From an uncultured Anaerolineae bacterium (lineage in GTDB: Bacteria > Chloroflexota > Anaerolineae > Aggregatilineales > Phototrophicaceae), in contig CAKQCB010000001.1 in NCBI GenBank assembly GCA_934216615.1, forward strand, positions 62,001 through 126,000: DNA of 64,000 nt, in the 5' to 3' direction. Each line of letters opens with the position of its first letter. Position 1 is the first letter of the stretch. The translations under genes and the position numbers were made by a program. Positions 52,522 to 62,450 of this stretch are shown here, piece after piece. The notes beneath the pieces were generated by a model. That model did not search any database, was not told where the DNA came from, and saw only the letters and a list, made by a program, of their open reading frames with translations.

Positions 52522-53943
52522 TTAATCGACGATCACGACTTTACCTTGGGGTGTCCATGTCATGTCTGGCTCAAGTGGATAGATGGGCCGTTGCAGGCGT
52601 TTGAACGGCAGAGACTCGATATCTTGGTTCACCGCGCCACCGCTGAGCGCCATCAACGCAAGCGGAGCCGCTGCTTTGAGGTCTGGTTCCAAATAGCCGA
52701 TTTTGATGACGACCATCTTATGATCCAGCGGTTCTAAGCCGAGCGCTTGAAAGTCACGAATGTAATGATAGGGACGGCGCTTGTCGGTGATGATGGCGTG
52801 GATGCCGTTGATATTGAGGGAACATTGGCGCGTGCTGTCGTCAACGAGGGATTCTACAATGCCTTTTACGAGTAGCGGTTGGCTGTTGATCGGGTCGAGT
52901 TTTCCGCCTAAGCTCACCTCTACCTCTGCACCGACCCCTGCATCCCAACAGGTTTGAAGAGCGGTTGTATCGGCAATACTCGCGGTGATCACGTTTTGGA
53001 TGCCCCGTTCGATCAAGCGTTTCAAAAACAGGTTGACATCATTCGCCCCGCCTGCGGTGGGGTTGTCGCCCGAATCACTGATGAATACGGATTTTTCTTC
53101 CGCTTCTAATGCCCAATCGATACAGTCGTCAATAGTTCCGGTCGGAACGCCAAATTTGAATTCACTTCGACCATCCCAGTAAATCTGCGCGATGCGTTCC
53201 GCTTCTTCGCGAATCACCTCTTTATCCGTACCGGTGACGACGACCGTTGCACTCGCACGTGGCTCATCCGCCCAAACATAGCCCACCCAAATCGACGCAT
53301 CTAAAACTTCAGGACGGGCATCACTGATGGGCAGGGTGCCGTAAATGCGCATCCCCGGGTCCCATTCTGTGCTGGTTTTTTCACCAGGAAGGACGACGGG
53401 AATTCGTACCCATGCGCGGTGTGGGCGAATCTTCTCTTGCAAGCATTTGACGAGCAGGGTGAAGGCTTTTTCTTGAGTTTCAAAATAGTCGATATGCGGT
53501 GCAGTGCGAAAGGCCGTGAAAATATCAATGCTTTCAACTTGGCGCAGGGTGACATTCCCGTGAAGGTCATAACTTGCGGCGATGGTGACATCCGTCCCGA
53601 TGATTTCGCGCACGCTGGTGGCCCAGTCGCCTTCTGCATCATCCATCCCTTGAACATTCATCGCGCCATGAAAGTCGATATACACGCCATCAAACGGGCC
53701 GTGGGCTTTTAGCCCATCCATGTATTCTTTTTTCATCTGTTGATAGGCTTCTTGCGTGACCATGCCCCCCGGAATCGCGCGACCAAAAAATAAGGGGACT
53801 AACTCAACATCAGGAAATTTGTGCATGAAGGGATATTTATCGATCAATGCCTGCCCGCGCACTTGGCGGAAGTCTTCTAAATGGCTAGGGTTCGGCGAAA
53901 AGGTACAGCTTTCAATATGGATTCCGCCTAAAGCGATACGCAT
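52522..53943 (-). CDS. M81 family metallopeptidase (MlrC-like)
   Basis: A 473-residue protein of the MlrC family; MlrC degrades linearised microcystin, and other members probably cut diverse peptides. The start MRIALGGIHIESCTFSP is diagnostic. Likely metal ligands are in YIDFHGAMNVQG and SYDLHGNVTLR, and the C-terminal domain has ISDSGDNPTAGGANDVNLFL. GGAG stands nine bases before the ATG. It is a lone gene, convergent with the WD40 gene and divergent from cutC. Confidence 0.92.
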   Translation of the reverse strand: MRIALGGIHIESCTFSPNPSHLEDFRQVRGQALIDKYPFMHKFPDVELVPLFFGRAIPGGMVTQEAYQQMKKEYMDGLKAHGPFDGVYIDFHGAMNVQGMDDAEGDWATSVREIIGTDVTIAASYDLHGNVTLRQVESIDIFTAFRTAPHIDYFETQEKAFTLLVKCLQEKIRPHRAWVRIPVVLPGEKTSTEWDPGMRIYGTLPISDARPEVLDASIWVGYVWADEPRASATVVVTGTDKEVIREEAERIAQIYWDGRSEFKFGVPTGTIDDCIDWALEAEEKSVFISDSGDNPTAGGANDVNLFLKRLIERGIQNVITASIADTTALQTCWDAGVGAEVEVSLGGKLDPINSQPLLVKGIVESLVDDSTRQCSLNINGIHAIITDKRRPYHYIRDFQALGLEPLDHKMVVIKIGYLEPDLKAAAPLALMALSGGAVNQDIESLPFKRLQRPIYPLEPDMTWTPQGKVVIVD

Positions 53944-54041
53944 GGGTATACTCTCCTACAATAATTCTAGATTCAGCATTTTAGTAGATAAGCACTCGAT
54001 ATCATTTCACCCGACGACGGGCTTAAGAAACGAGATAAAAC

Positions 54042-54710
54042 ATGGCACATTTGGAGATTGCGGTAGAAAGTTTGGACGACGCGCTGAAGGCAGCTTCGGG
54101 CGGGGCGCGCAGTTTGGAAATCACTGTCGATTTGGCGAACGGTGGTTTGACCCCACCCATTGAACTGGTCAAGGCGGTGAAACAAGCGTTGACTATTGAA
54201 GCGCATGCAATGGTACGCCCTTATGCTCATTCTTTTGCCTATACCCAAGACGATGATTCGCATATCTTTGATGCCATACAACAATTTAAAAACGTTGGCG
54301 TCACGGGCATCGTTTTTGGTGCAGTGGACGCAAACAACCAAATTGATCTTGCGTTGATGCGCCGTGTGATCGAGGCTGCATCCCCGTTAAAAGTGACGTT
54401 ACACCGCGCTTTGGATACCAGCGCCAACCCCGACCAAACCCTTGAAGCCTTGCGCCCCATTCTGCCTCGCGTTTTAAGTTCTGGCCCTGCGCCCAGCGCA
54501 TGGGAAGGGCGCGAAACGTTAACGCGTTGGGTTCAAACATTCCCCGAATATGAATTTGTCCTTTCCGGTGGCATCACCGCGGAACAATTGTCAGAATTGG
54601 TTTCAACTGTACGAGCACACGTCTACCACATTGGGGGCGCGGCTCGTACACAAGGCGTTGTCGATGTTGAAAAGGTGCGACAATTGGCCGCCGTGATCAA
54701 CGCAGGTTAA
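54042..54710 (+). CDS. cutC: CutC family protein
   Basis: A 222-residue TIM-barrel protein; the family has been tied to copper homeostasis, though its biochemical role is not settled. Marks are LEIAVESLDDALKAASGGA, MVRPYAHSFAYTQDD, GVTGIVFGAV, VTLHRALDTSANP and the end HVYHIGGAARTQGVVD. Its last bases overlap the convergent ROK gene by four. Confidence 0.9.
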   Translation: MAHLEIAVESLDDALKAASGGARSLEITVDLANGGLTPPIELVKAVKQALTIEAHAMVRPYAHSFAYTQDDDSHIFDAIQQFKNVGVTGIVFGAVDANNQIDLALMRRVIEAASPLKVTLHRALDTSANPDQTLEALRPILPRVLSSGPAPSAWEGRETLTRWVQTFPEYEFVLSGGITAEQLSELVSTVRAHVYHIGGAARTQGVVDVEKVRQLAAVINAG

Positions 54711-55675
54711 TTCTGTTCCAGATTGTGCCACGCAACCGCAGCAGGGCCTAAGGCGCTGGACTCCATGATTGATTTACGGATGTTGAGCGCCTCAAAGTTT
54801 TGTTTCAGAACGCCCGCTTTGACCGCCTCTAAAGCGCGGTCAATCAACAGATCATAGGCAGCATGACCCATCCCCCCGCCAATTACGATGAGTGAGGGGT
54901 TGAGGATGATCGTGCACCATTTGAGGACCTCGCCCAGTACTTCACCCGCGCGGTCAATGATGGCGAGCGATGCTTCATCCCCTTCACGCGCCGCGGCGAT
55001 GATGTCATGCGTTGAGAAATCACGGTTGGCCCACGGGCTTTCTGGATGTTCGGCGATATGCGCTTTCATGCCCGTCATCAATCCTTTTCCCGAAAGGTAC
55101 ATTTCGACACATCCGCGCAAACCACACGGACATAACGGCCCGTGAGGATCAATCGAGATGTGACCGACTTCTAAAGCACAACCCGTTGCGCCGTTGAGGG
55201 GGTTCCCTTGAATTAACGCCCCGCCTGCCAGCCCTGTCCCGATGGCGAGATAAACAAAGTTGGGTTCACCGATGGCCGTTCCAAAAATGGCTTCGCCCAA
55301 TGCCCCCGCCTTGACATCATTTTGTAACCAGATGGGCACATTAAAGTGACCTGCTTTTTGTAGTTCGTCGCGCAGTTCAACATCTTGCCAACCTAAGTTC
55401 ACCGCGCTGATGGCGATCCCGCGAAGTGGATCGACAGGGCCGGGACACGCGATGCCGATCCCTGCGAGAGGGCGACCTGCCTGTGCTTGGACTTGGTGAA
55501 CCGCATCCGCAATGCGACGGATGATTTGTCGAGGAGGTTCGTCATGGGCCAGCGTGGGAATCGTCAATTCGCTTAGAAGCTGACCTTGGCGGTCGGCGGC
55601 GGTTAAAGCAACTTTGGTCCCGCCGACATCAATGCCAACAACAATCGGTTGAGTTTCAAAAGAGGAAGTCATCAT
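54707..55675 (-). CDS. ROK family sugar kinase, probable glucokinase
   Basis: A 322-residue ROK kinase that probably phosphorylates glucose with ATP. The phosphate loop is GIDVGGTKVAL; the catalytic Asp lies in WLQNDVKAGALGE; the ROK zinc site is EVGHISIDPHGPLCPCGLRGCVE (His and three Cys complete); LIVIGGGMGHAAYDLL closes the fold. No HTH domain is present, so it is an enzyme and not a NagC-type repressor. A different glucokinase gene, polyphosphate-dependent, lies 3.5 kb downstream. Confidence 0.92.
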   Translation of the reverse strand: MMTSSFETQPIVVGIDVGGTKVALTAADRQGQLLSELTIPTLAHDEPPRQIIRRIADAVHQVQAQAGRPLAGIGIACPGPVDPLRGIAISAVNLGWQDVELRDELQKAGHFNVPIWLQNDVKAGALGEAIFGTAIGEPNFVYLAIGTGLAGGALIQGNPLNGATGCALEVGHISIDPHGPLCPCGLRGCVEMYLSGKGLMTGMKAHIAEHPESPWANRDFSTHDIIAAAREGDEASLAIIDRAGEVLGEVLKWCTIILNPSLIVIGGGMGHAAYDLLIDRALEAVKAGVLKQNFEALNIRKSIMESSALGPAAVAWHNLEQN

Positions 55676-55765
55676 TCAAATAAGGCTTTCTAATGTGAAA
55701 GATGGAGCGTTGGATAAGTTGATTTGACTTTTCGCACGTATTTTAGCGAGATTTTTCAATTTTGC

Positions 55766-56866
55766 TTAGTGTAGTGCGTGGATGACCCGTTCCGCAATAC
55801 GTCCAGCGTCGGTGGTATCCATCGCAAGGTCAACAGGGAGAGAAATGACCCGACGACATAAGTCATCGGCGATGGGTGTTGACGGTTGTTTTACCGCTGG
55901 CAGTAAGGCTTGCATCATCGGTTGGAGGGACGGATACCACAGCGTGATGTTGTTTTCGCCTTCTGCCCACAACGTTTCCAAAATACCGCGCCGTTGATGT
56001 GCAGGCGGGAAGATGGGGAATTTCCACCATGCAATGTCATCCTGCGGGAAGTCTACTCTGTTTTTAAAGGCGTTGGCGTAGACTTCACCAAGGCGCCGTC
56101 GATGATCGATTTGCGGTTGGCTTGGGTAGAGCTTACGCTCGGCCTGTTGCCAGTGCTGTGCTGAAAGTTGAAACTGGGTGAGCGTTCGATACTGTTCCCA
56201 TAAAAGCGGATACAGATTGGCTAATGCGGGTCGGTCGGCTTCGTGTTGATGTATTCCCCAATAGATGTCATTCCACTGTTGCAAGGCTTGAAATGTTTCG
56301 TGGGTCGCGATGGGGTAGGTATCTAACTGGTTTTGTACTGCTTGCGCGAACGATCCACCTTGTAGGCGCAGTAAACCGCCGCCGTTTAAATCGAGGGGTT
56401 TACCCGCCCCAAAACTAAATATCTGCGCTTGTACTTGCGGAAGAAACGGCTGGTTTTGAAACGGCTGTAAGGCGCAGTCTTCGATGATGTGAATGTAATT
56501 TTGACGTGCCCACGCGCTTATTTCACCCATCGGCGCGGGGATGCCCATCATGTGGATCGGGATCACGGCGACCGGGCTAGGCAGTTGAGCATCTTTACAA
56601 TGCTGAGAGGTGAGTTCTATCGTCTCTGTATGGATGCACAGGGTTTTAGGATCAACATCAACAAGCAGCGGATAATTTCCGCTTTGTAAGACCGCCCACG
56701 CCACAATGTAACAGGCGTTGGCAGGGATGAGAATGACTTGCTGGCGAAATTGGATTTCAAGCAAGGCGGTTAACCCTGTCGCCGCCCGACCTGTGAGTAA
56801 AATGTGGTCAAGCGGCGAAAGGTGTTCGATGAAACGTGGGTTGAAGCGTGGTTTGCCGTTAGGCAT
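55766..56866 (-). CDS. DegT/DnrJ/EryC1/StrS-type PLP aminotransferase-like
   Basis: A 366-residue fold-type I PLP protein. Visible features are TGRAATGLTALLEI, PANACYIVAWAVLQSG, the Asp contacting PLP in IIEDCALQPF and the Schiff-base Lys in FSFGAGKPLDLNGGGLL. The family makes amino-sugars from keto-sugars, but the sequence is divergent and no sugar-nucleotide genes are near. ATG 56866 overlaps the glgB end by eight bases (TTG 56869 is the alternative), so it is coupled to glgB. Its role with glycogen genes is unclear. Confidence 0.8.
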   Translation of the reverse strand: MPNGKPRFNPRFIEHLSPLDHILLTGRAATGLTALLEIQFRQQVILIPANACYIVAWAVLQSGNYPLLVDVDPKTLCIHTETIELTSQHCKDAQLPSPVAVIPIHMMGIPAPMGEISAWARQNYIHIIEDCALQPFQNQPFLPQVQAQIFSFGAGKPLDLNGGGLLRLQGGSFAQAVQNQLDTYPIATHETFQALQQWNDIYWGIHQHEADRPALANLYPLLWEQYRTLTQFQLSAQHWQQAERKLYPSQPQIDHRRRLGEVYANAFKNRVDFPQDDIAWWKFPIFPPAHQRRGILETLWAEGENNITLWYPSLQPMMQALLPAVKQPSTPIADDLCRRVISLPVDLAMDTTDAGRIAERVIHALH

Positions 56867-59048
56867 CAAGTTTGAAGATCATGATGGCTAAGGGGGGCAC
56901 GGTGATATTGATGCTGTGATTCAGCTCGTGCGAAGGGGTAGGCTCACTGGTGATCGCGCTCAAGTTGCCGATGTTACTGCCCCCATAGTATTCAGAATCA
57001 CTATTGAGAACTTCGCGATAAACGCCTTCTGAGGGCACGCCAATGCGATAGTGATAGTACGGTTGAGGGGTGAAATTGGCGATCACAACTAAGAAGTCTT
57101 GGGTGTCTTGGGCGAAGCGAATGAACGCGAAGATGCTGTGTTCGGCATCGTCCACGATGAGCCAGCGGAAACCACGATAATCAAAATCGACTTCGTAGAG
57201 CGCAGGTTGGGCTTGATACAATTTGTTGAGGTCGCGCACCCAATCGCTGGTTTTTTGGTGATATGGGTAGCTCAATGCCTCCCATTCGAGCGAGCGCGCT
57301 TCTGACCATTCTTGGCGCTGACCGAATTCTTGCCCCATGAAAATCAGCTTTTTGCCCGGGTGGGTCATTTGATAGCCGAATAACAAGCGTAAGGTGCTGA
57401 ACTTTTGCCAGTCGTCCGCGCCGGACATTTTGGTGAGTAACGATCCTTTGCCGTGTACCACTTCATCGTGTGAGATGGACAAGACGAAGTTTTCAGTGAA
57501 GGCGTACATGAGCGAGAATGTCAGTTCATTATGATGATAGCGACGGTAGAGCGGATCGATGGACATATAGTCGAGCGTGTCGTGCATCCACCCCATGTTC
57601 CATTTGAAGGTGAACCCTAATCCGCCTGCTTGCGTGGGGCGTGAAACCATCGGCCATGAGGTGGATTCTTCGGCGATGGTGATCGCACCCGGTACTTCGC
57701 GGTGCACAATCTCATTAAAACTGCGGATGAAATCAATCGCTTCGAGGTTTTCATGCCCGCCATATTTATTCGGCAGCCATTCGCCATCGTTGCGCGAATA
57801 ATTTAAATAGAGCATGGACGAGACCGCATCCACGCGAAGTCCATCAATATGATACTTTTTGAGCCAGTAAAGCGCGTTCGAAATGAGAAAGTTACGCACT
57901 TCATTACGCCCATAATTAAAGATGAGCGTTCCCCAGTCGGGATGTTCCCCTTGTCGTGGGTCTTCATGTTCGTATAACTTGGTGCCATCAAAATAACTGA
58001 GGCCATGTCCATCTTTGGGAAAGTGCGCGGGCACCCAGTCCAAGATCACGCCGATGTTGTGCTGGTGTAAGTAATCGACAAAATACATAAAATCGGTTGG
58101 TGTGCCGAAGCGACTGGTCGGCGCGTAATAGCCAACCGTTTGGTAACCCCATGACAGGTCGAGCGGGTGTTCTGCAACGGGCATCAGTTCAACATGCGTA
58201 AACCCATGTTGAAGCACATACTCAGTCAGCAGGTGGGCTAACTCGCGGTAAGTGTACCAACTGCCATCCTCTTTGAGTTTCCATGAGCCTAAATGGACTT
58301 CGTAAATGCTGAGCGGGCGGTCTACCAACGGCTCAACCGCGCGCTTCGTTAGCCATTCTTCGTCTTGCCATGTGTACGTGTCAATATCAAAGGTGATCGA
58401 GGCATTGGCGGGGCGAATTTCGCTATAAAACCCATACGGGTCGGTTTTCTGGTTTTGATACCCCATGTGTTGGGAACGAATGTCATAACGGTAAATTGCG
58501 CCGTCTTGAACATGCGGAATGAACAATTCCCACAAGCCACTTGAAAGATGTTTGCGCATGGGGTGAACGCGCGCATCCCAATCATTGAAACTTCCGACGA
58601 CACTCACCCTACGAGCATTTGGTGCCCAAACGATGAAGTGATATCCCGCGACTTCATCGACAACGCGCGGGTGCGCGCCAAATTTATCATAGCTGTAGAG
58701 AAAGTTTCCCTCGCCAAATAAGTAGAGATCGTATTCGGTCATCCAAAGAGGAAAACGGTAAGGATCATCAAAAATCTGCTCATCGCCATTATAGCGACGT
58801 TCCTGTAAGCGATACGTCAGCGGGGATGGCGCGTCAGGGAGGGTGACTTCAAACAATCCACTTTCGTGAATACGCGTCATGGGGTGGGGTTTCCCTTTAG
58901 GCAAGAGCACCTCAAGGGTTTCTGCACCCGGACGGAACGCGCGAATGATGGTTTCATTTTCTGTTGCGTGAGGGCCTAAGATATCAAATGGCGCTCCGTG
59001 GTCAGCATGAATAAGCGCATTGATTGCATCTGGGTGAAGTGGCATCAT
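56859..59048 (-). CDS. glgB: 1,4-alpha-glucan branching enzyme
   Basis: A 729-residue GH13 enzyme that makes alpha-1,6 branches in glycogen. It has an N-terminal CBM48-type domain (HFIVWAPNARRVSVVGSF), then the barrel: VELMPVAEHPLDLSWGYQ, ILDWVPAHFPKDGHGL, DGLRVDAVSSMLYL with the nucleophile Asp, ITIAEESTSWPMV with the acid/base Glu, and LSISHDEVVHGKGSLL. An extra N1 domain (about 1-105, LNALIH..HGAPFDILGPH) is typical of the long GlgB type. The DegT-like gene follows in the same transcript. Confidence 0.96.
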   Translation of the reverse strand: MMPLHPDAINALIHADHGAPFDILGPHATENETIIRAFRPGAETLEVLLPKGKPHPMTRIHESGLFEVTLPDAPSPLTYRLQERRYNGDEQIFDDPYRFPLWMTEYDLYLFGEGNFLYSYDKFGAHPRVVDEVAGYHFIVWAPNARRVSVVGSFNDWDARVHPMRKHLSSGLWELFIPHVQDGAIYRYDIRSQHMGYQNQKTDPYGFYSEIRPANASITFDIDTYTWQDEEWLTKRAVEPLVDRPLSIYEVHLGSWKLKEDGSWYTYRELAHLLTEYVLQHGFTHVELMPVAEHPLDLSWGYQTVGYYAPTSRFGTPTDFMYFVDYLHQHNIGVILDWVPAHFPKDGHGLSYFDGTKLYEHEDPRQGEHPDWGTLIFNYGRNEVRNFLISNALYWLKKYHIDGLRVDAVSSMLYLNYSRNDGEWLPNKYGGHENLEAIDFIRSFNEIVHREVPGAITIAEESTSWPMVSRPTQAGGLGFTFKWNMGWMHDTLDYMSIDPLYRRYHHNELTFSLMYAFTENFVLSISHDEVVHGKGSLLTKMSGADDWQKFSTLRLLFGYQMTHPGKKLIFMGQEFGQRQEWSEARSLEWEALSYPYHQKTSDWVRDLNKLYQAQPALYEVDFDYRGFRWLIVDDAEHSIFAFIRFAQDTQDFLVVIANFTPQPYYHYRIGVPSEGVYREVLNSDSEYYGGSNIGNLSAITSEPTPSHELNHSINITVPPLAIMIFKLDA

Positions 59049-59115
59049 ATTTATAGCCTACACGTTAGGTGAAAAATCAATTTCTATACAATAGCGCAAT
59101 TTCCGTTAAATCCCC

Positions 59116-59146
59116 AATGCTGAAACGCGAATTTCGCGTTAGCATT
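59116..59146. promoter_or_regulatory. Long dyad between glgB and ppgK
   Basis: AATGCT (59116-59121) and AACGCGAA (59124-59131) pair with TTCGCGTT (59133-59140) and AGCATT (59141-59146): 14 pairs with a two-base bulge and one central base. It has no T run and lies 46 bases before ppgK and 67 bases before glgB, so an operator for both divergent genes is plausible. Confidence 0.5.
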
Positions 59147-59192
59147 ATTGGCAATTCATGCACTCATTCTATTTTATATAAGGGATAACAAT

Positions 59193-59963
59193 ATGGAAAT
59201 TCTCGGCATTGATATTGGTGGGACGGGTATTAAGGGCGCTCCTGTCAATGCAGAAACGGGAGAACTCTTAGCAGAACGTGTACGTATTTTGACTCCAGAC
59301 CCCTCTACGCCTGAAGCGGTTGCCGAATGTGTCGCAGAAATTTCGAGCCAGTTTAATTGGAAAGGCTTGATCGGCTGTGGTTACCCGGGCGTCGTCAAGC
59401 ATGGCGTGACGATGACCGCCGCGAACGTCGATCAAGGCTGGATTGGTGCAGACGCGCAGTCATTGATCAACCAAGCAACGGGTTGCCCAGTGGCGATGTT
59501 GAACGATGCCGATGCCGCAGGCATTGCAGAGATCAAGTTTGGCGCGGGCAAGGATGTTAAAGGGGTTGTGACGATGCTGACCATCGGCACAGGCATTGGC
59601 GTGGCGATGTTTACTGATGGTGTGTTAGTGCCCAATCTCGAGTTTGGTCACTTGTTGGTGCGCGGTAAAGAAGCGGAAAAACGCGCTTCGGAACGGGTGC
59701 GCATCAAGAAACAGCTCTCATGGAAGCGTTGGAGTGGTCTGCTCAACGAATACTTGACCTATTTTGAAGCGTTGACCTGGCCTGACCTGTTTATTGTGGG
59801 TGGGGGCGTGAGCAAGAAATTTGATACGTTCGCGCCGTATCTGACCATTCGCACGCCGATCGTCCCCGCGCAAATGATGAACGAGGCGGGCATTGTCGGC
59901 GCGGCGATGTATGCGCTCGACCGTTTAGGCAAAAACCAAAGCGATCATAATTTTAACGATTAG
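59193..59963 (+). CDS. ppgK: Polyphosphate glucokinase
   Basis: A 256-residue ROK-like enzyme that phosphorylates glucose with polyphosphate or ATP. Marks are [29 protein letters not shown] (the TP-rich segment found in polyphosphate glucokinases), [29 protein letters not shown] and [15 protein letters not shown]. The zinc motif of ordinary ROK kinases is missing, as expected. ATG 59193 follows AAGGGA at eight bases; the longer frame from 59148 was rejected. It gives the cell a second, ATP-sparing route to glucose 6-phosphate. Confidence 0.93.
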   Translation: MEILGIDIGGTGIKGAPVNAETGELLAERVRILTPDPSTPEAVAECVAEISSQFNWKGLIGCGYPGVVKHGVTMTAANVDQGWIGADAQSLINQATGCPVAMLNDADAAGIAEIKFGAGKDVKGVVTMLTIGTGIGVAMFTDGVLVPNLEFGHLLVRGKEAEKRASERVRIKKQLSWKRWSGLLNEYLTYFEALTWPDLFIVGGGVSKKFDTFAPYLTIRTPIVPAQMMNEAGIVGAAMYALDRLGKNQSDHNFND

Positions 59964-59993
59964 CGCGTTTCGATGACTGACCGTGAAGGGGCA

Positions 59994-61484
59994 TTATGAT
60001 TCACGGTCAGTCGTTTCGAGTTGTTTACGCACTTGGGCGCGGTCAATTTTTCCTGAACCTGTGAGGGGCATCGCAGGCGTGAAGATGATTTTGCGAGGCA
60101 GTTTATAACGCGCCAAATTCCCTCTTAAAAAGAGGATCAGCGCATCGGGTGTCAGCGTTGCATCCGGCTTGAGGCAGATCAACGCGGCGACTTGTTGACC
60201 CCATTCGGAATGAGGAATCCCTACCACAGCAACATCATCTACTGCGACATGACAGCGAATCTGGTTTTCTACTTCTACGGGGTAGATATTCTCACCGCCA
60301 GAGACGATTAAATCACTACGGCGTTGTACCAGCCACAAATCTTCATCCGCATCGAGATACCCTAAATCACCTGTGAATAGCTCACCATTACGAAGCGCCG
60401 TTTGTTGAGGTTCTTTCCAGTAACCTTGCATCACGGTAGGGCCAGCGATAACAATCTCACCAATTTCGTCATGCGGAAGCGTATTTCCCTCACGATCTAC
60501 GATGCGAATGGACGTTCCGTTTAACGGCTTGCCGATGCTGCCACGTTTTTGACAGACCGCATCGGGCAGCATCGTCGCCACTTGAGAGGACGCTTCGGTT
60601 AAACCGTAGGTTGTCGCGACAGGGATATTTTGTTGACACGTCTCGGCCAATAAGTCCGGCGGGGCGGCCGCTCCACCGAGCAGAATCATCCGTAGGGAAG
60701 ACGGAAGGGTGAAATTCCCGCGCAGAAGTCGATAGAGTTGAGTCGGGACTAAAGAGACCATCGTTGTTTGAGACAGGTTCATCGCTTGGGCGATGCCTTC
60801 AATATTCAGCTTTTGCGGTTGAAGCTCCACAATCGCGGTGGCATAAATTGCCGAGCGCAAGACGACGGCGATTCCCCCAACATGATACAGCGGTAGACAC
60901 AAGAGCCAGCGTTCTTCAGGAAAAGCGCCTAACCGTTCTTGTGAAGCCATCGCGCTGAAGTAATGATTGCCATAGCTGATTTGTGCGGCTTTTGGACGGC
61001 CAGATGTTCCTGACGTAAAGATCAAGGCGTGCAGGGCGTCGAGATTGATCTCACCGTCTAAAAACGGGCGGATGTCTACCGTCTCATCAGCATGATACGA
61101 TTCTAGATTGAGCGTTTTTCCTGTGAAACCGAGCTGATCTACCAAGTCACTATGTGATGCGCTATGCAGAAGATGCTGACATTCAGCCTTTTCGATTTGA
61201 AAGCGTATCTCATCACAAGTGAGCCGTAAGTTCAGCGGAACCAGAACCGCTTTTAAACGGATGAGCGCATGAATTAAGTCGATGAATAAGGTGCTGTTGG
61301 GCAGTAAAACAGCCACATGATCGCCTTCACGAACCTCCTGTGTATGAAGCCAATGGGCAAGTTGGGCAACACGGTGATTCATCTGCCCATAGCTGAGTTG
61401 ATGATAAGTCGCTGGCGCATCTGCGATCAGTAGGGCAGGTTTAGAGGGATGTTGTTGGGCAGCGAGGGCTAACCAATCTTGCAT
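59994..61484 (-). CDS. menE: o-Succinylbenzoate-CoA ligase
   Basis: A 496-residue adenylate-forming enzyme that activates o-succinylbenzoate with ATP and CoA in menaquinone synthesis. Motifs: P-loop-like LIFTSGTSGRPKAAQIS, ATTYGLTEASSQVATML, FTGDLGYLDADEDLWLVQRRSD, VSGGENIYPVEVENQI and the C-terminal Lys in MPLTGSGKIDRAQVRKQL. The family has many look-alikes, but the position after menB supports MenE. A terminator lies between it and menB, so it may be read separately. Confidence 0.88.
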   Translation of the reverse strand: MQDWLALAAQQHPSKPALLIADAPATYHQLSYGQMNHRVAQLAHWLHTQEVREGDHVAVLLPNSTLFIDLIHALIRLKAVLVPLNLRLTCDEIRFQIEKAECQHLLHSASHSDLVDQLGFTGKTLNLESYHADETVDIRPFLDGEINLDALHALIFTSGTSGRPKAAQISYGNHYFSAMASQERLGAFPEERWLLCLPLYHVGGIAVVLRSAIYATAIVELQPQKLNIEGIAQAMNLSQTTMVSLVPTQLYRLLRGNFTLPSSLRMILLGGAAAPPDLLAETCQQNIPVATTYGLTEASSQVATMLPDAVCQKRGSIGKPLNGTSIRIVDREGNTLPHDEIGEIVIAGPTVMQGYWKEPQQTALRNGELFTGDLGYLDADEDLWLVQRRSDLIVSGGENIYPVEVENQIRCHVAVDDVAVVGIPHSEWGQQVAALICLKPDATLTPDALILFLRGNLARYKLPRKIIFTPAMPLTGSGKIDRAQVRKQLETTDRES

Positions 61485-61501
61485 AAGTGGACACTTTCAT
61501 A

Positions 61502-61539
61502 AAAAAGGGTGAACTCGCTTTGTGAGAGTTCACCTTTTT
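61502..61539 (-). terminator. Terminator between menB and menE
   Basis: On the minus strand GTGAACTC (61533-61526) pairs with GAGTTCAC (61516-61509) around a 9-base loop, with A-rich and T-rich flanks that extend the stem and a final T run. It stands 35 bases after the menB stop. Confidence 0.8.
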
Positions 61540-61573
61540 GATAACAGTTTTTAACGATGAACAGCGGTGAAAA

Positions 61574-62404
61574 TCATGGACGCCAAGGGTAACGGCGGTA
61601 GTTCGGTTTACGCTTTTCAAGGTATGCGTTGCGACCTTCTTGTCCTTCTTCTGTCATGTAGAACAACATCGTCGCATCGCCCGCCAATTCTTGTAACCCT
61701 TGTTGACCGTCTACGTCAGCGTTCATGGCTGCCTTGAGGATACGGATTGCGAGAGGGCTGTGTTGGAGGATATCTTGCGCCCACTTCACGCCTTCTTCTT
61801 CCAGTTGGTCGATTGGCACGACGGTATTCACCAAGCCCATATCCAGTGCTTGTTGAGCGTTGTATTGACGGCATAGATACCAAATTTCACGGGCTTTCTT
61901 TTGGCCGATGATGCGGGCTAAGTAGGATGAGCCAAAACCAGCATCAAAGCTACCCACACGCGGGCCTGTTTGACCGAAAATTGCATTGTCGGCCGCAATC
62001 GTCATGTCACAGACGACGTGCAACACATGACCGCCCCCAATGGCATACCCGGGGACGAGCGCGATCACCACTTTGGGAATACTGCGGATGATCTTTTGCA
62101 GTTGCAAGACATTTAAGCGATGTACACCATCAGTGCCAACGTAGCCGGAATCCCCGCGCACACGTTGATCGCCACCGGAGCAGAAAGCATATTTGCCATC
62201 TTTGGCGGGGCCGTTCCCTGTTAATAGGATGACGCCGACATCAGGGTCTTCCCAACAGTCGTTAAAGGCATCGATCATTTGATCAATTGTATCGGGACGG
62301 AAAGCGTTACGAACTTCAGGGCGGTTGAAGGCAATACGCGCCATCCCTTCGCTTTTGTGGAAGGTGATGTCTGAATATGCCTTGACTTCTTTCCAATCTA
62401 CCAT
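61574..62404 (-). CDS. menB: 1,4-dihydroxy-2-naphthoyl-CoA synthase
   Basis: A 276-residue crotonase-fold enzyme that closes the naphthoquinone ring of menaquinone. Blocks: [38 protein letters not shown] (the disordered active-site loop), [39 protein letters not shown] with the conserved Asp, and ending [15 protein letters not shown] stands ten bases before the ATG. It follows menD by 46 bases; no menH lies between. Confidence 0.96.
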   Translation of the reverse strand: MVDWKEVKAYSDITFHKSEGMARIAFNRPEVRNAFRPDTIDQMIDAFNDCWEDPDVGVILLTGNGPAKDGKYAFCSGGDQRVRGDSGYVGTDGVHRLNVLQLQKIIRSIPKVVIALVPGYAIGGGHVLHVVCDMTIAADNAIFGQTGPRVGSFDAGFGSSYLARIIGQKKAREIWYLCRQYNAQQALDMGLVNTVVPIDQLEEEGVKWAQDILQHSPLAIRILKAAMNADVDGQQGLQELAGDATMLFYMTEEGQEGRNAYLEKRKPNYRRYPWRP

Positions 62405-62450
62405 CGGTTTTTGCTCCTTATCACAGGGACTTGATAGGTGTCCCTAAAAT

